From Liolophura sinensis (taxonomy: Eukaryota; Mollusca; Polyplacophora; Chitonida; Chitonidae), in assembly GCF_032854445.1 (NCBI RefSeq), contig NC_088295.1, positions 65,083,249 to 65,143,248 of the forward strand: 60,000 nucleotides of DNA. The letters run 5' to 3'. A model generated the notes under the pieces. The model ran no database searches, had not been told where the DNA came from, and was given only the letters and a program-made list of their open reading frames with translations. Each line of letters begins with the position of its first letter. Within the stretch, counting starts at the first letter, position 1. A program made the position numbers and the translations under genes. Shown piece after piece: positions 11,504 through 26,500 of this stretch.

Positions 11504-14500
11504 ATGTTCAGCTCCGTGACAAGCTGGTTGGGTGTTGGAGAGAAGAGCGAGGAGTTGACGGAGAAATCATCCTCGGAAAATAAGGAGAACACTGTGACAA
11601 GCGAGCCTAAAGGTGACAGTGCAGTTGACAAGCCAGCTGACGTCCCTGATAAATCCGTGGAGAAGCGAGGCACGGAAAATAATGCAGAGGAAAACAAGTC
11701 TAAAGATGCCAGTCAGGCCCTCGAAGATGTGTCTGCTCTGGCCGTGAACACAGCTAAGGAATGGGGCAGTAAGTGTGGATATCCACAGTGGATACAAGTG
11801 CTGCTTTGTTCAGAGCATGACTCTTGCCCTGAAACCAGTGGCAGTGGCATTGAGTGATTAACTCCACAGTAGGAGGCCAGTATTGGCAGTACACATCCTG
11901 TTGTCCAGCAAATCTGTTTTGTTGAAGACTTCATTTTCTCCATTAGATCACTTAATTACTATGTTGTTGATGATTGATTGTATTGGAATCGAGAGTGTTT
12001 TAGAGCTTTAATTTATTTTGTGTCTGAAACTTCAAAATAATGTGACTTTCAGTACTAAGTTATTAGGCCAGTTTCTAAGCATACCAGTATGTTTTACATT
12101 TCCACAGTGGTTGTGAAAGTTGCACTCTCCCTATATCTGATATTATACCACCTGCATATGATCATATCAGTTCAGAATCATGAGTTAAAACATGAGTATG
12201 GGTTACCATGACAGCAGCAATATTTCAGTGATATTGTGGCAAGAACAGTAGTGGAAACATGAACACAAGTAATTGTTACTTGTATACTTTGAATTTTTAG
12301 TACCTATAAATATAGTACTTATTATGTTTGCTGGCTACTGTGCAAATGATAATGCAGTATTATACATTAAAATAAATAACATGTATTCTTTTGATATTTA
12401 TTATCTAGTTATTTTATTGGTTAAAAGAACATGTGGCAAAAGATGTGCTGTATTATGTATATATATATATTTCAGGTTATCTGTACAGTTTTGGGAAGAT
12501 TGCTGGCCAGACAGTGGCTAGTACAGCAACAAAGCTGAAGCATACAGTGGAAGAAAAGGTGAAAACAATGCACATACCATATTACATGTACACCAAAAGT
12601 CTGATGCCATATTCACATAGAATGTGGGCAGCATATACTTGTAATTGTCCTTCTTAAAACAGGGCATTAACATTAGGCGCTCCGCTTTCCTTCATTCATA
12701 ATTAACTGACATTTGTAGGTTCCACAACTGTCCTTGTACATGGTGCCGCGGTCACAGTAAGCAGTCAGATGCACACATGGGCTTTTTGTGTACGCTTACA
12801 TTCGTTGGAAGACACTTGTCTTCACAAACGTTTGCTTATTGTATGCTGGAAAGTTTGTCAGTAAATTCCTAATGGTCGGTGGTTTATCCCATACACTTCA
12901 GTTTACTACAACCATTATACTAACGACCATCATATACATGTATAAGGGAAAATTGTTTAGTATAGCATAAAACAACAATCAAAACAATAAGTAAACACTT
13001 GGACAGCATACTGGTAAATTAACATGGTCATTATTTTTTCTAATGGAATCTGTTTGAGTGTATGGACTGTTATAATCCTTTTGGAAATCTTCCCATTTCA
13101 TTTCTTTGCTGAAGACTAGGGGTATGGTTTAAGTATACTTGATATTTGCATCAAGGGGGATAACTTCATTATATCAAGTCAGGTTCCTTTACCAGATTGT
13201 TTCCCCTGAATGGAATTTCATTCACATAAATACAAGTAAGTGTCTGCATTACTGAGAAGACCTACATGTAGATGTAACTTTATGAGTTCATCTTTAACAT
13301 TTACAAATAGGTATATGTAAATGTAAGTATAGATATATTTACTGTTCACATGTCATGATGTGATTTAAATTATTTAAAAAATAGTTAGAAGCATAATTTA
13401 TACACCGTGTTGGATTTATTCTGAATTTCTTTAAATTGTCAGTTAATGATTCTCGAGTTCATAATACTTTCTTTGATTCCTATTCTCTCAGTGGTAATTA
13501 AACTTTACATGTAAATGTAGTTAGCCGTTCGAAATATTTCTTTATTTTATTGGTGTTTTACACCGTTCTCAAGAATATTTCCTTATATGATGGCAGCCAG
13601 CATTATGGTGGGATAAAACCGTGCAGAGCCCGGATGAAACCCCTGACCACCAACAGGGTGCTGGCAGACTTCCCACATACGGCTAGAGAGGAAGGCAATT
13701 AGTAATGGATAAGATTTCCTGTACATGTATGTAAGACCCTTGCTACGTAATTGTCCATTTCATATTACCTTTTTGGGGCAGTAATTATTTTATAGTTATT
13801 TACTTACATATAAAATGTATGTGAATTCCAATAAGAATGTTTTTTTGAAAGGATATGTTTTTTAATTATTTACCATCAAAGTTAAGATACAAGAGGGTAA
13901 TATAAAATGAACAAGTAGCTTACATTGGCCTGTATAATTACACGCTTGCATTCACTTTAAGTGATGATTGAATATGAGTGTCTATTAGCTCTTCCAAATT
14001 AATCACCGGCCCTGATAGCGCTGTTGGTAGAGCGTCCGCTTTGGGAGCAGTATATCCAGGGTCAGTCCTGGGTCGAGTCACACTTAAGATCTTAGTTGTG
14101 ACTTCCTCGCTTGGTGTTCATCATGAAAGGGATAATGCAACGGCTGGTTGACCCGTATCAGTATAATGGCTCTGACGGGGAGGCTCACTTGCCTTCGGTG
14201 AGTTGTCTCAGTGAAGCAGCACTAAATAAAAGAGCAGTGGAAATCCTGCAACAAGGAGGCATTACATGCACCTTAAGGATTCCTTCATTGTCATATGACT
14301 GAAAAATTGCTAAGTGCAACGTTAAGCCCCAAGTATGCTCTAACTTACTCCAAATTAATGTTGATGCATGTATCTGTGCTTTTGCCAGACATTACTGGGG
14401 GAGTTCTCCAAGGAGCAGGATAAATTTGTGACGGAAAAGAAGGAGAAAAAGAATAAGTCTGAGGCGGCTGTCCCACCCTGGGTGGGTTACAATGAAGAAG

Positions 14501-17500
14501 AACAGATGAAGGCACAAATTCTGGCGCTCTCCAAGGTCTGTTGGCCCATGCTCACGTAGATTTTGCCTATTTCATTTTTTCCGCCGTTTATCGTTAGTCA
14601 TATAGCTTTGGGTTTGTTTGTACATAAGTAATGTTTATTCTTTGGATGTTTCTCTGAGATTTAGGATTTCTTTCAGTTATTATTGCCTTATCAGTAATGG
14701 AAGAGACTAAAATATGTACCCCTCCTCTTTCAGCTCGTCATGAATTAGTTTGCCATTATGAGTTCTCAGTTTGTGACAAATGGCTCATCATATTGAATTC
14801 AGGAAGTACAAATAACAAAATTTCCCCTTTTGAAGCCTTGCAACTTTAGTGGGATAGAGAATTCATGTACTGATTGAATGACAGTGGAGATGGGATTCCT
14901 GGGTTCATTCTTGCAGCCCTGATCACACTTTAATAAATGTGGCATACCGAAAACTCAACTCGGGCTAAGCATATTTTAGACTTACCAAGCATACCTGTAT
15001 TTCTCACACTAAGACAGCTCTGACTTTGAATGTGGGTTTTTAATTTTCATAGTGACACATTTTTATCAAACAGACATAACAGAGACTGGCTTATATAGTT
15101 ACAGGTATTGATGTTTGTTTTTGTCAGATATTGCAAGAGGGGTGGGATTTTGGCCACATTGTTAAAGGTTATTGTCTGTCAATCTCTGTGATCTGGGTTC
15201 AATTCCATTCTTGGACACCAGCTTTTCTGGTACTGCTGCTGCCATTGTTCTCTTGGCCTTGATGGCCTTGGTGGCAATAAGCAGTTGTCTGTGCTCTATC
15301 AGTTGGTCTTACATGAAGTTCACTGGACACCACTTGCCTGTCACTAATAAGACGTACATGTATATCATGTGATAAAGTTCACCTGTAACTTGCCAAAGGT
15401 TAATGGTTTACTCTGGCCACTCCTTATTTCCTCCTATCAACTGACCTCCTCTATAAGTGAATAAGTTTTGTGTAGGGCATTAAACTACATCGATTAATTA
15501 GATAGAAAGGTAAATAATAAATAAACAAATATTTCAGGACAAGAGGAACTTTATGAGAAACCCACCCTCTGGTGTACAGTTCAACTTTGACTTCCAGTCA
15601 ACTTTCCCTGTGGCTGTGGCAACTCTGCAAGAAGACAGCAACCTTCAAAAAATGAGATTTGAACTGGTACCCAAGCAGTAAGTTTTATGTTGATGACATT
15701 CTGTCATTGCCCTTTCTGCTGTTACATTGTGCAACTCTACATACATTTTGCCATTGTCATATGTCATACCTTACCACAACCTGTAAATATGAGATTTGAG
15801 CTGGTATTCAAACTGCAGATGGCAGCACTTTGGCAGCATAGACTCACCCTGCAACAAGAAGACACAGTATATGTCCACACACCCGACTCCTCTGCGTCAT
15901 GTGACTGAAAAAGAAGTATGACGTTAAACCCCAAACATTCATTCATTCATGTCAGACTGCAAATTTTATGTTGATGACATGCCTTCACCAGGTATACTCT
16001 TTCTTGTTACGATAAACGTGGCAAAACTGTACACAAGTTCTCATACGGTCACTTAATACCATACCATATCCTTGTTTAATTTAATATTAAATTAATATTC
16101 TACAAATGTGAATCGAAACATCATTATTCCTTGATTGATAATGACTAAAGTGGATATCAAAACACAGCTAACCCAGTTCTAATACTCAGGCATTGATATT
16201 CTTTTTCGGGTATGTGCAGTATATCCAAATTCTTGTTCTGTTTTGTTGCCTCCAAAGTTTGTTAATAAAGAATTCTAATAGCTTGTCGCTATATTATTTT
16301 CAAAACTACCTACGTGTATTCTCTATTTCTGTTTTTATTACAGAATAACAGAAGAGACGTTTTGGAGAAATTATTTTTACCGTGTTTCGTTAATTAAGCA
16401 ATCTACTCAGCTCACATCTTTGGCTCAGCAATCAGGTAAGAAATTTTACATGTTTGAGATTTTCTCTTGATACCTTCCTTTATATGCTACATAGATAGCA
16501 ACTGTAGAGGAAATATGTTGAAAATTAGTTAAGAGAGATACAGGTATAGGAAATGCAAGTCTAATAGTTTTGAATAAGTCAGGTTGTGTTTAAATTACGT
16601 CAACCCCAATAGTACCCTGTTTATAATAGTCCCACGTCACACAGAATGAGATGGGGGCCTCCAGCGTGGCTCATTGACCCAGGAGCCTCTCACCAATGTG
16701 GTCGCTGTGAGTTCAAGCCCAGCTCATGCTGGCCTCCTCTCCAGCCGTACGAGGGAAGGCCTGCAGATGGTTGTGGGTTTCCCACGGGTTCTGCCGGGTT
16801 TCCTCCCACTATATTGCTGGCTGCCGTCATATAAGTGAAATATTCTTGAGTATGGGGTAAAATACCAGTCAAATAAATAATAATAGAATCAAGCTCTCAC
16901 CATTTTGACTGCTGCTCTAATCAAGAGGTTTGTCAGGTAATTGACAACAACTGGTGGTTTATTCTGGCCTTTTCACTTTCCGCAAGCATAAACCTGAGCT
17001 TGGTGTTAAACAGCAATCAAATAAATGAATAAATCTCAAGGAACATAACTTGCATCAACATCAGTTCTGATTGAACAACTAAATGCTAAGCATTTTTAAT
17101 TGTGTTCATAGGCCTACAGGGCCTAGAAACACCTGGGAAGTATGTAAAAATTCCAAACCCTGGAAAACCATCAAAACTTAGCCAGATCCTTAAGTGCCTG
17201 TTTTTTTTGAAGGGTGAAGTTGTTGAAATTGCAATCCTGGTACATTTTTTTTCTCACCACAACATGAATGGTGCTGTTACACTGTGTAAGGTACATGTGT
17301 AAACACACAACTATCAATATTCTAATTGAAAATCTGCTTCTCAATTGTAAAATTCATGTCTCCAGCAAAGAAATACCAAACTTTTTGTTTTAATAAACAG
17401 AATATTGAAGTTTAAGAAAGTTCTTCACTAGGGAGAAATGAGTGTATAACTGAGTGTAAATCTTACTTCCTACCTTTTTGTACTTGAGAAATTATGAGCG

Positions 17501-20500
17501 TGGCAGGGAGTTTCTCGTCACCTCACTCAGCCACTGAATTACATGTACATGCATCTATCACTACTGGTACTCTGTTCTATTATCCCCTAGTCCTTTGAGA
17601 GATCATTTAAGAACTTATGACAACAGCCCTTGCAAGGCATCATGGTGTATTGTGTCTTAAAATACGTCTGGAATTGTAGGGAAAGTATGGTATGTAGGGT
17701 CTAAAATACTCGTTCAGTTGATTAAGTTGATCTTACCATATACTCACAAATCTGTACCACTGACAATATAACAACTGTTTATTACCAGTTTATTATTGTT
17801 AATAGCCTATTTCCCCAACATTTTTGCATAGGAAAGAGCAACTTTTAATTTAAGTACATTTTTAATTAGAGTTTGGAGACAAAACTGCATTTTTTAGAGT
17901 GGCAAATTTACAAAAAGTGTAATGCCTTCAGAACATGCTTGAATAAATACTTTGCAAACATGTGAGAAGGTGGAAGAATTACAGTAGACATGTTTGTTAA
18001 TTGGCGTTCAGCATGAAGAGGATAGTGCAACAACTGGTTGACCAGTGTCAGTATAATGGCTCGGGCAGGGCGGCTTACTTGCCTTCGGTAAGGCATCTGA
18101 GTAAAAGAGCGGCGGAAATTCGTTCTGCAACAAGGAGGCTCATTACATGCACTCTAAGGATTCCTTCGTTGTCATATGATTGAAAAATTGTTAAGTACGA
18201 TGTTAAACTCAAGCACTCACTCACTGACTTAATTTGCGTCAAATAGATAATAATATGTGATGACAGATGTATACACAAAAGTCTGTGACATACTCACACT
18301 GAAAGCCACCAACTTAACAACGTACAGATAGTCTACATGTACTTTTTAACTCAACATTTTTATTGAAAAACAGAAGAAATCTCCAACAAAATAAATTAAT
18401 GTGTGTTGAAAAAGAATTTAAATATCTTGATTATGGTGCAGGAATTTCAAAATTGTAAATATTGCATTAATGCATGTTTTTGTTGCTTAATGCCACACTG
18501 AAAAATCTCCCTCTTTTATGATGTGAATCAGTTTTATGGGTAGAGGAAACTGGAGTGCCCAATGTATAAAACCACTGACCCTTGAAAAAGCACAGACAAA
18601 CTGTCCCACATGTGATGTGAGATGTGGCCTCCATAGTGGTCTTAAATAGACGTTTGACAGCACAACTACACAAGTGTACTTGACTGAAACGTCACGAAAG
18701 CCTCACACAAGGAGTGAGAGTGACGAAATATACAAATCCCGTATCCAAGGCTGGGTTTGAACCCGCACATCATCTGTTTTGGAGATTAAACGGCAAGCCA
18801 CTCTAACCACTAGACCACAGCCTGCTCTCCATCATTGCATTATGTGCTCATTTAGATGTACAGTTAAGTCAGAATGTGGTGTGTCTTTCAGGTAACACAG
18901 GTGAGAGCAGGTCATCAGGCAGCTCTAGGAGGTCGTCCAGCAGTGAGAATGGCAGTAAAGGTAGGGCAAGCTTGGAGCATGTTCTGCTCAGCTGAACATC
19001 ACAGGTAACAGATCTCAGAGGTTGATATATGTCTGCTGGTCATTGAATCGCAGGGAGAATAGGGTATAGCTGCTCAGGTATAGACTTGGTAAATATACAA
19101 GATTTTAAAGTTTACAGGTGTACAAAACATGAATAGTTACACAGTATTTCATGATCTTTCAATTTTCACTTTTGAAAGGTCTTGAAATTATCAAAATGAG
19201 GAAACATGACGTTCATCAGAAGACAACCAGATCACAGAAAGTTTTTCAATACAACGCTGTATTGAATCTTACAAAATCCTACACATCTCCAGGCATACAG
19301 TAAAAGGTGTGCAGGAAATGGATGGCAGCAAAGGAACATGGTGAACAAGGAAGTCATGGGTCAGTCTGATGAACTGTTTGAGAATCATCAGTCTGATATG
19401 ACAAAATTGCTAATCTGATGAACATCAGTCTGATGAACAGTTTGAGAATCATGTATCTGAGTGTTGAACCTTTTGAGAATTGTTATTTTTATGAATATTT
19501 TGAGACATTAGTCTGATGAACTGTTGAGAATCATCAGTTTAATGAACAGTTTGAAAATCATCCGTCTGATGAACTGTCTGAGCAGTTTGAGAATCATGAG
19601 TCTCATGAACACCATGAGGATCATTAGTTTGAGAATTATTAGTCATTAAAAATAAGGTGATGAACAGTTTGAGAGTCATCAGCCTGATAAACAGTTTGAG
19701 AATCATCAATCTGATATAGACACAATCAACTGACAAGAGTTGATGAGTTTCATCAGTTGGATGAACAGCTTGAGTGATCTTAATGATGAACAATTTGAGT
19801 TATCATAATGATGAACAGTTCAAGTTATAATGATGAACAGTTTGAGTGATCATAATGATGAACAATTTGAGTTATCATAATGATGAATAGTTTCAGTTAT
19901 TCATAATGATGAACAATTTGAGTTATCATAATGATGAATAGTTTCAGTTATCATAATGATGAACAGTTTGAGTTATCATAATGATGAACAATTTGAGTTA
20001 TCTTAATGATGAATAGTTTCAGTTATCATAATGATGAACAGTGTGAGTTATCATAATGATGATCAGTTTGAGTTACCATAATGATGAACAGCGCAAGAGC
20101 GTCTGTCTCACTAATGCAGTCACTGTGAGTTCAAGTCGACCTCATGCTGGCTTCCTCTCCGGTCGTTGGTGGAAAAGCCTTCCAGCAACCTTTGGATGGC
20201 CGTGTTTTTTTTCTGGTCTCTGCCCGTTTTTCTTCCTCTAGTCAAAATAAGCAAATCATATAAATTATTACATGTACTTGTACCTCAGAGCCAGACAACT
20301 AAATGTCAGTAAATCATGTTAGCTGTCTAGATCATGTTAGCCAGTTGTGTAGTTTTAAAACTCTCAATGTCTTAGTACTAATATGTTTAAAATCTTGATG
20401 TCTGCAAACTGAATTGCAAAATTTAAAGATTTCGTACAAAAGTATTATGCTAGTGGGGACTGTTTTGAAAAGTATTTCTGAAAAACTAAAATAGGTCAGT

Positions 20501-23500
20501 TTATGTCAACTTTTAGCCTGATAGCATTAGGTGTAAGATTTATATTGTGGAATAAAAATAGATTGAGGGCTTTGTCTCTGAACTCCATCTGTTTGCTTTG
20601 CTTTATCATCAAAGTTAAATTCAAGGCATGTGAGGGTTTTCGTTTTATTCAGTTGTCTTGGTCATATCTTTGGATCTTCACTGTCCGGTGTGGAATGTTC
20701 TGTCTTCAATTAACTATCTCTTGTGAATTTGTATATTTTAGCCTGAGGTAAAATTTAAACAAATATCTTTAAGTGGTTGTATGCTCCTAAAGACAAGGTA
20801 CATTATAATTGGCATTTTATCACAGATGACGTACTTATACAAACATTTAAAGGTGGGACAGAGGGTTCACCCTCCAATTGACATGGATAGCTATCTGCCA
20901 CCACAATCCGTATTTGTCTGTGGTCTAAATGATGCAAACAAATCGTGCTGAGTTGCTGTTAATTTAACAACAGGTAATTAGTGCTCCAAACTTTAGATCT
21001 ATTCACTTGATTATTAAACTCTAATTTGTCCATTTCCTGTCAATTCTCTTTGATATGTGAATGATCTTTAAAAAATCTGATTGTAATTATATTTAGTTAT
21101 TTACTGGTATTGTGGGTTCAACTCCAGATGGTAATCTGTATAGTCATAGAAACCACCTCTGTAAATTGTGAAATTCAAAATAGTTTTTTTTTTCTGGTAC
21201 ATATTTTTTGTGTAGTGCCATCATTTCTAGTAGGTCTATCCCAGTTTATGTAGCACTTGTAGAAATTATACACTTGTTCATGCAAGTATAATACAGTAAC
21301 AGTATATATATGTACTAGAACAAATTGAAACAGCTGATAACATCTGTACATATTTTTATGATCTATAAATAAAGCTGGAAGTAATAATGTTTGTACCATA
21401 AATGTCTTAAAAATATATCATATTACATTTTTAAATCTCTCAGAAAAATGACCCTTTAACTCAGTATTTAGGCTGCACAACACAAGTGTCATAATTCAGA
21501 GCATGCATATGCAGTTCCTAGAGGTCCAAAATATGTGTCCCAGTCTCAGGTATACTGTATGCATTTATTATCAGATTTATAAATGTGAAGAATTGATATC
21601 TCCACATGGTAATATGATTTCTTTTCAGGTTGTACTAAAAAATTGTGATATAAAAGAGATTGAATTGTTTCAACCCTGAGCTGTAATGTTTTGAACAGAA
21701 GAAATTTTGTCAGTTGTACAAGGGACAGAGATCATACATGCATGCAAATATGTAGCGTAAGAAATAAACAAACAGCAAAACAAAACAACAAAATATTGTA
21801 ACATTTCTGAATCTGAATTCATTATCTTCCCCTCTCAAAACAATTACAAATATGATACATACTTGTACATATACCAACTTGTTATCCTAAGTTCTTCTCT
21901 CCCCCCCCCCCCCCAAACTAATGAAATACCGGCACCCTAATTCTTCATCCCTTTCAACTGCCTCTACAACCAATATTTTGAAACATTCTGAGAGAACTAT
22001 GGGTGTAGAGAAATAATTTGTATTTATATCTTTAATCACACAAACAAATCATTTTTACCTTTCATGATAATTGTATACATAAATTCCACTGAAAATATTA
22101 CTTTAATGGTTGAAAAGTTGAAGATTGACCGTATTCTGATTAAAGCCTGCAATCTAAATCCATAATTAGCTTTTAAGCCTAAAATCTGTTAGATTTTTTT
22201 GTCACATCTGCTTATAAACAATGTATTGTGATATGACTGTATAATTAAAAGTGATGAGTATATGTCTTAAGTTAGAAAACTGTGTCCCCTGTAGATAGCA
22301 ATATGTGCATTGAACTTGAAAAAAGTACAAAACACATTGCTCGTACCATTAATGATGACTGTTCTTAGATTTGGTGTTAGGATTGATTGAGCTTGTTAGT
22401 CCACACCTCTTTTATCAAACTGTCTCTGTGTTCATGTTATTAGGAGTACGCATGGCTTGAGCTGTACAATGGACACTGGACAAAAGAGATGATTTGATAC
22501 TAACTACATGTTGGCTCCTAAATATGGCTGCAAGCCTCATAATGAGCTGATCAGGTTGGGGATTTTAATAAAAAGTTTGTGTTTATCAGTGGTCAATGTA
22601 AAGATTTAACAATCTTGGTAGGAAGCTTATTATTATTGGACAGATGATTTAGTTTAATTTATGTTCTCCGAAAGTGTAGTGGTTTGTGGTATATGTACTT
22701 AATGTTAGAAGACATAGAATACACACAATTCGTCATGTATGGTCCTGATGGGCCTCTCTGTGAGAAAGGTTCTACCCGTGGCATGTTTTGAAGAACTGAA
22801 TAACAGAAATACTTATTAGGACAGTAGGGCTTATATGATGAATTTTATTAACATTGACCTTTAAGTCTCTTGCTTGTAGTAGGTCATATCATCTTCTCAA
22901 TACACGCAGTTTTCTCATGAATTATATGTAGTGTTTGTCTCACTTCATGTGGTAGTGTGTAATACTACATCTGTGTAATATTACAGAAAATCAGAAAATC
23001 TTTAATGATAACTTGTATATTTATTTATGATATATTTTTGTGTTTATTTATTTGATAGGTGCTTTATGCCATAGGCCTACTCAAGAGTATTTCACTTGTA
23101 AGATGACGGCCAACATTATGGTGCTAGGAGTATACCCTGTGTATACAGGAGCACTGTCAATACTACTGTTAGAAAAAGAAACAAACTTTTAATTTCTTTG
23201 AACATGCATTTATATTTATTTGTACATGTGTTTACACTGGCACACTCATAGTAAAACAGAACAGACCCATATCAGTATACAGTATATGTACCGGTAGCTA
23301 ACGATATAAATAATTTAATCGTGAGACAACTGAAATAACACCATGTTTTAGTTGGCATGTAAGATTTTTCTGAGTGATTTGTAAATCTGACTTTAAAGCT
23401 TATATACATGTGTGTTTAGGAGAGAGTGTATTAAAGGGAATTCAGTGCTATGCTATTGTTTTATGATTATCAGTTGGCCACTGCAGACACTATTTTACTT

Positions 23501-26500
23501 AAAATTTTGTACTGGACTAAGTTACTCTGTTTGCATGATTTGGAGAGTTCTAATAATCATAGTTTTGAAGCTGTTTGTAGTATCAAAGTATAATCCTGCT
23601 AGAAAAATGTAAGTTTCATCTCCAGAAGTAATGTTTTCTGACCAAATTTTGCCTTGTTGAGGCCAATTTTATAACCTTATATACAGTATGTTTTAGAAAA
23701 AAAGGCTTTGCTGCAGAATGTACTAGCCAAGGTGCTGTCCCAATTTGTTCTAAAGTATTTGATGACACTGATAAAGCTTGAGTTGTCGGTTAAGGAATGT
23801 GAATGGCTGATGAACTCATTAACATTGTTATACCACAGCTGATGAAGTCCCCTTTTCAACATCCTCCCTCATGCATTTTGAACCTGCTTTATCACCCCCA
23901 TCTCCACCACCAAGCATGGTTAAATACGTACTCTGATGGTTTGTTTGATTTTAGAAAAGGGTTTACTTTCTGGATTGATGATTTGTCAAATTTCCTGCCC
24001 CGCCTCATTATGGCGTGGAGGGTGGCATCAGATTAAAGTATCGGGGAATAAAAGAGAGAAACGACTTGACTGGATGCTTCAGAGGCCTAACTGTTAGCCA
24101 CCTGTAAAGATTATAACATATTAGAGTAATTGGCTTCACACAGGGCCTGTGGGTAGTAGATTTCTCCCGAGCTATTACCCACCTACTGTACGTGCTGTAT
24201 AAACCAGTGGACTCTTATATCAACAAAACGCATCATGCTTATTGCATTCTGAGAACATCGATTTCAAGGTAATTTTGATAATATTTTATTCATTGTTTTC
24301 TAATACCTGAGTTTTTTTTATAATAACCTTCAGCAGAATAGTTAACATTTTTAATGCATTCACATCTACATATTGAAATTTTTAGGTGTTTAAATAAGAT
24401 AAACAGCATATCATGTTGTAGTTGTTCACTTTTTATAAGTGGCCATAAGAAAGATTGTCTTTACTTCATAAGTTATTGTTATTATATATCTATGTGATTA
24501 AGTTTCAGAGATACCATAATTATTCCTATTTAACCAAATAAATATTTCTTAAAATTCTTCAAATAAACTTGCTTAAAAGGGACATTTGTTATAATTCTTA
24601 AACATGTTTTTCCAAATATTAAACATATTTAATCACCATAATATTTTGATTTGCAGGTCCTTTTAACTGCAGGATGGACTTCATCCAGCTGCTTTTATCT
24701 GTGACATTCCTGTCATCTCACATGATTTATGGAGGATCCCAGATCATTCCAGACTTCTCATCACGTAAGCATTAGCATTTTTCTTTGTTACAGCATATCC
24801 AACACAATGTGATATAAATGTATATGGATTACAACCTCTGATTCATTGAGCTGTGATGTTTTGATGTTTATACTAGTATTATCATGATGCAGTGATAACA
24901 GTGCTATGTTAGGTACATGGAAACGCTGTAGCCTACTTAATATATAACACCTTGTAATCCAGATATTATACTTCATTGTGATGTTATCTCTCATTGTCAT
25001 TCACATTTATCAGATTGAACACCTTTTTATTGAAAGTGTATTTTTAAATGGATATATTGTGTAAATATCTGCATTTATAATGGCAGACTTACCCATGAAG
25101 TAGTTATTCTTTGAGTGTTGAGCCTCGTGTCAGGAAGTTTGTTGAATATGAAGTTTGTCAGAAAGTTTGCCATGGTGAGGTACCAGTGTACATGCAGTCC
25201 ATTTTTAAATCCAACTGCCATCAGAGCCAACAGGTCCATCTGGACCTAGTAACATGACCAATAACAGTGGGTGTAATGCAGTGATTCAAAAAATCAAAGA
25301 AAGTAAAAATATGACAAAGAAATAGTTAAAAGGATTAGTGCTCAGCTGTATTTTAAGTATTATCATAATTAGAAACCCCTGTATGTATTGTTGATTTTGG
25401 ATTAGATAAAAATACGAAGAAATGCTACATTAATTTGAGTACATTGTAATTGTTTGCTGTCTGAGTACAGTGCATCAAAGAAGTCCAGTGTTAGTTTTTT
25501 CAAGTTTCCATGTCATTTGACACTGAGGAAAGTAATTAAATTACAAATTTAATTATGCTTCGTTTCCTCTCAACGTTGCTGACTTGAACACAGCAAAAAC
25601 CTTTTCTGGCATTTCTAGGCACTTTCACTCTGGTACCAACACACAATGGTTATAAAATACTATAAAATTGAACTGAAAACTGGATCACATACAAGAGAGC
25701 AAATCTTTGTACATTGACAGTGATGTCCACGCTGTATTTATATGGGACACGATTATGTAGACTTTAGCTATTCAAATACCAATTGTTATCGCATATGCAT
25801 GTGGGTTATGAATTTAGAAGCCCTCAAGGAAATATATTCACATGTGAAGCAGCCAGAGACAAAGTATGTTTTAAAAAATATCAAATTGTATGATAAACAT
25901 GCAAAATTTGACCACAAAGCTGTATATGTGTACATATAGCTTATACCGGTGTGTATTACCACTACAGCTGGAAATGACTCAACAAAACATCAACATCATT
26001 GTCTGAAAATTCAGAACCCGAAGTGTGGTCAGAAATATCAGTGACATAAATCGGAACTGTATCGTCTTCTGTTGTTGAATTAAATTGATATGGCAGTATA
26101 TTTCACTCTGCATAACGCTAGAATCCATATCAGAATCCTTTTGATGTGAATCTCAGGCTCTGTAGTCCAGCCAGCCTTAGCCTCAGGTTAGCTGTGGCAT
26201 CACCCCTGAGGCATAGGGCCTACTGGGTGGCCGGCTGAGGACCTGCTAGTGCAGTACGTACATGTAAGTCTGTTGTTTTGAGTGGATTTAAGGTCGTTGT
26301 AATTGTGTTTCACAGACGCCCTACTGATCATACACTGATTAAACAGGTTACAAACTTTGTAATTGTGGCCAGTAGTTGAATCTGGACACTAATCCTTTTT
26401 GACTCCAATGAAATAATTCTAATCAAAACCTATAGCCAAGTGGAATCTTACCGCCTGAGTGAGTTGTATTCTCAGCCCTATTCTACATTTACATGTATCT

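Larger units (their letters stand above)
12559..14388 (+). other. SYAP1 intron 2, possible unseen microexon
   Basis: AT-rich intron with a reverse SINE at 13539-13696 and a SINE at 14009-14330. The family usually has a short segment (GKIDGIIDK-like) between the encoded TVEEK and TLLGEF blocks. A phase 0-0 exon of about 24-27 nt may exist here but I could not identify it. Confidence 0.5.

Noticed and set aside
15172-15372. Open frame with a hydrophobic stretch in SYAP1 intron 3
   Set aside because: It overlaps a SINE-like region with a B-box-like motif; no exon of SYAP1 is missing there and borders do not fit.
21901-21914. Poly-C run
   Set aside because: A simple homopolymer with no flanking structure, not treated as a functional site.
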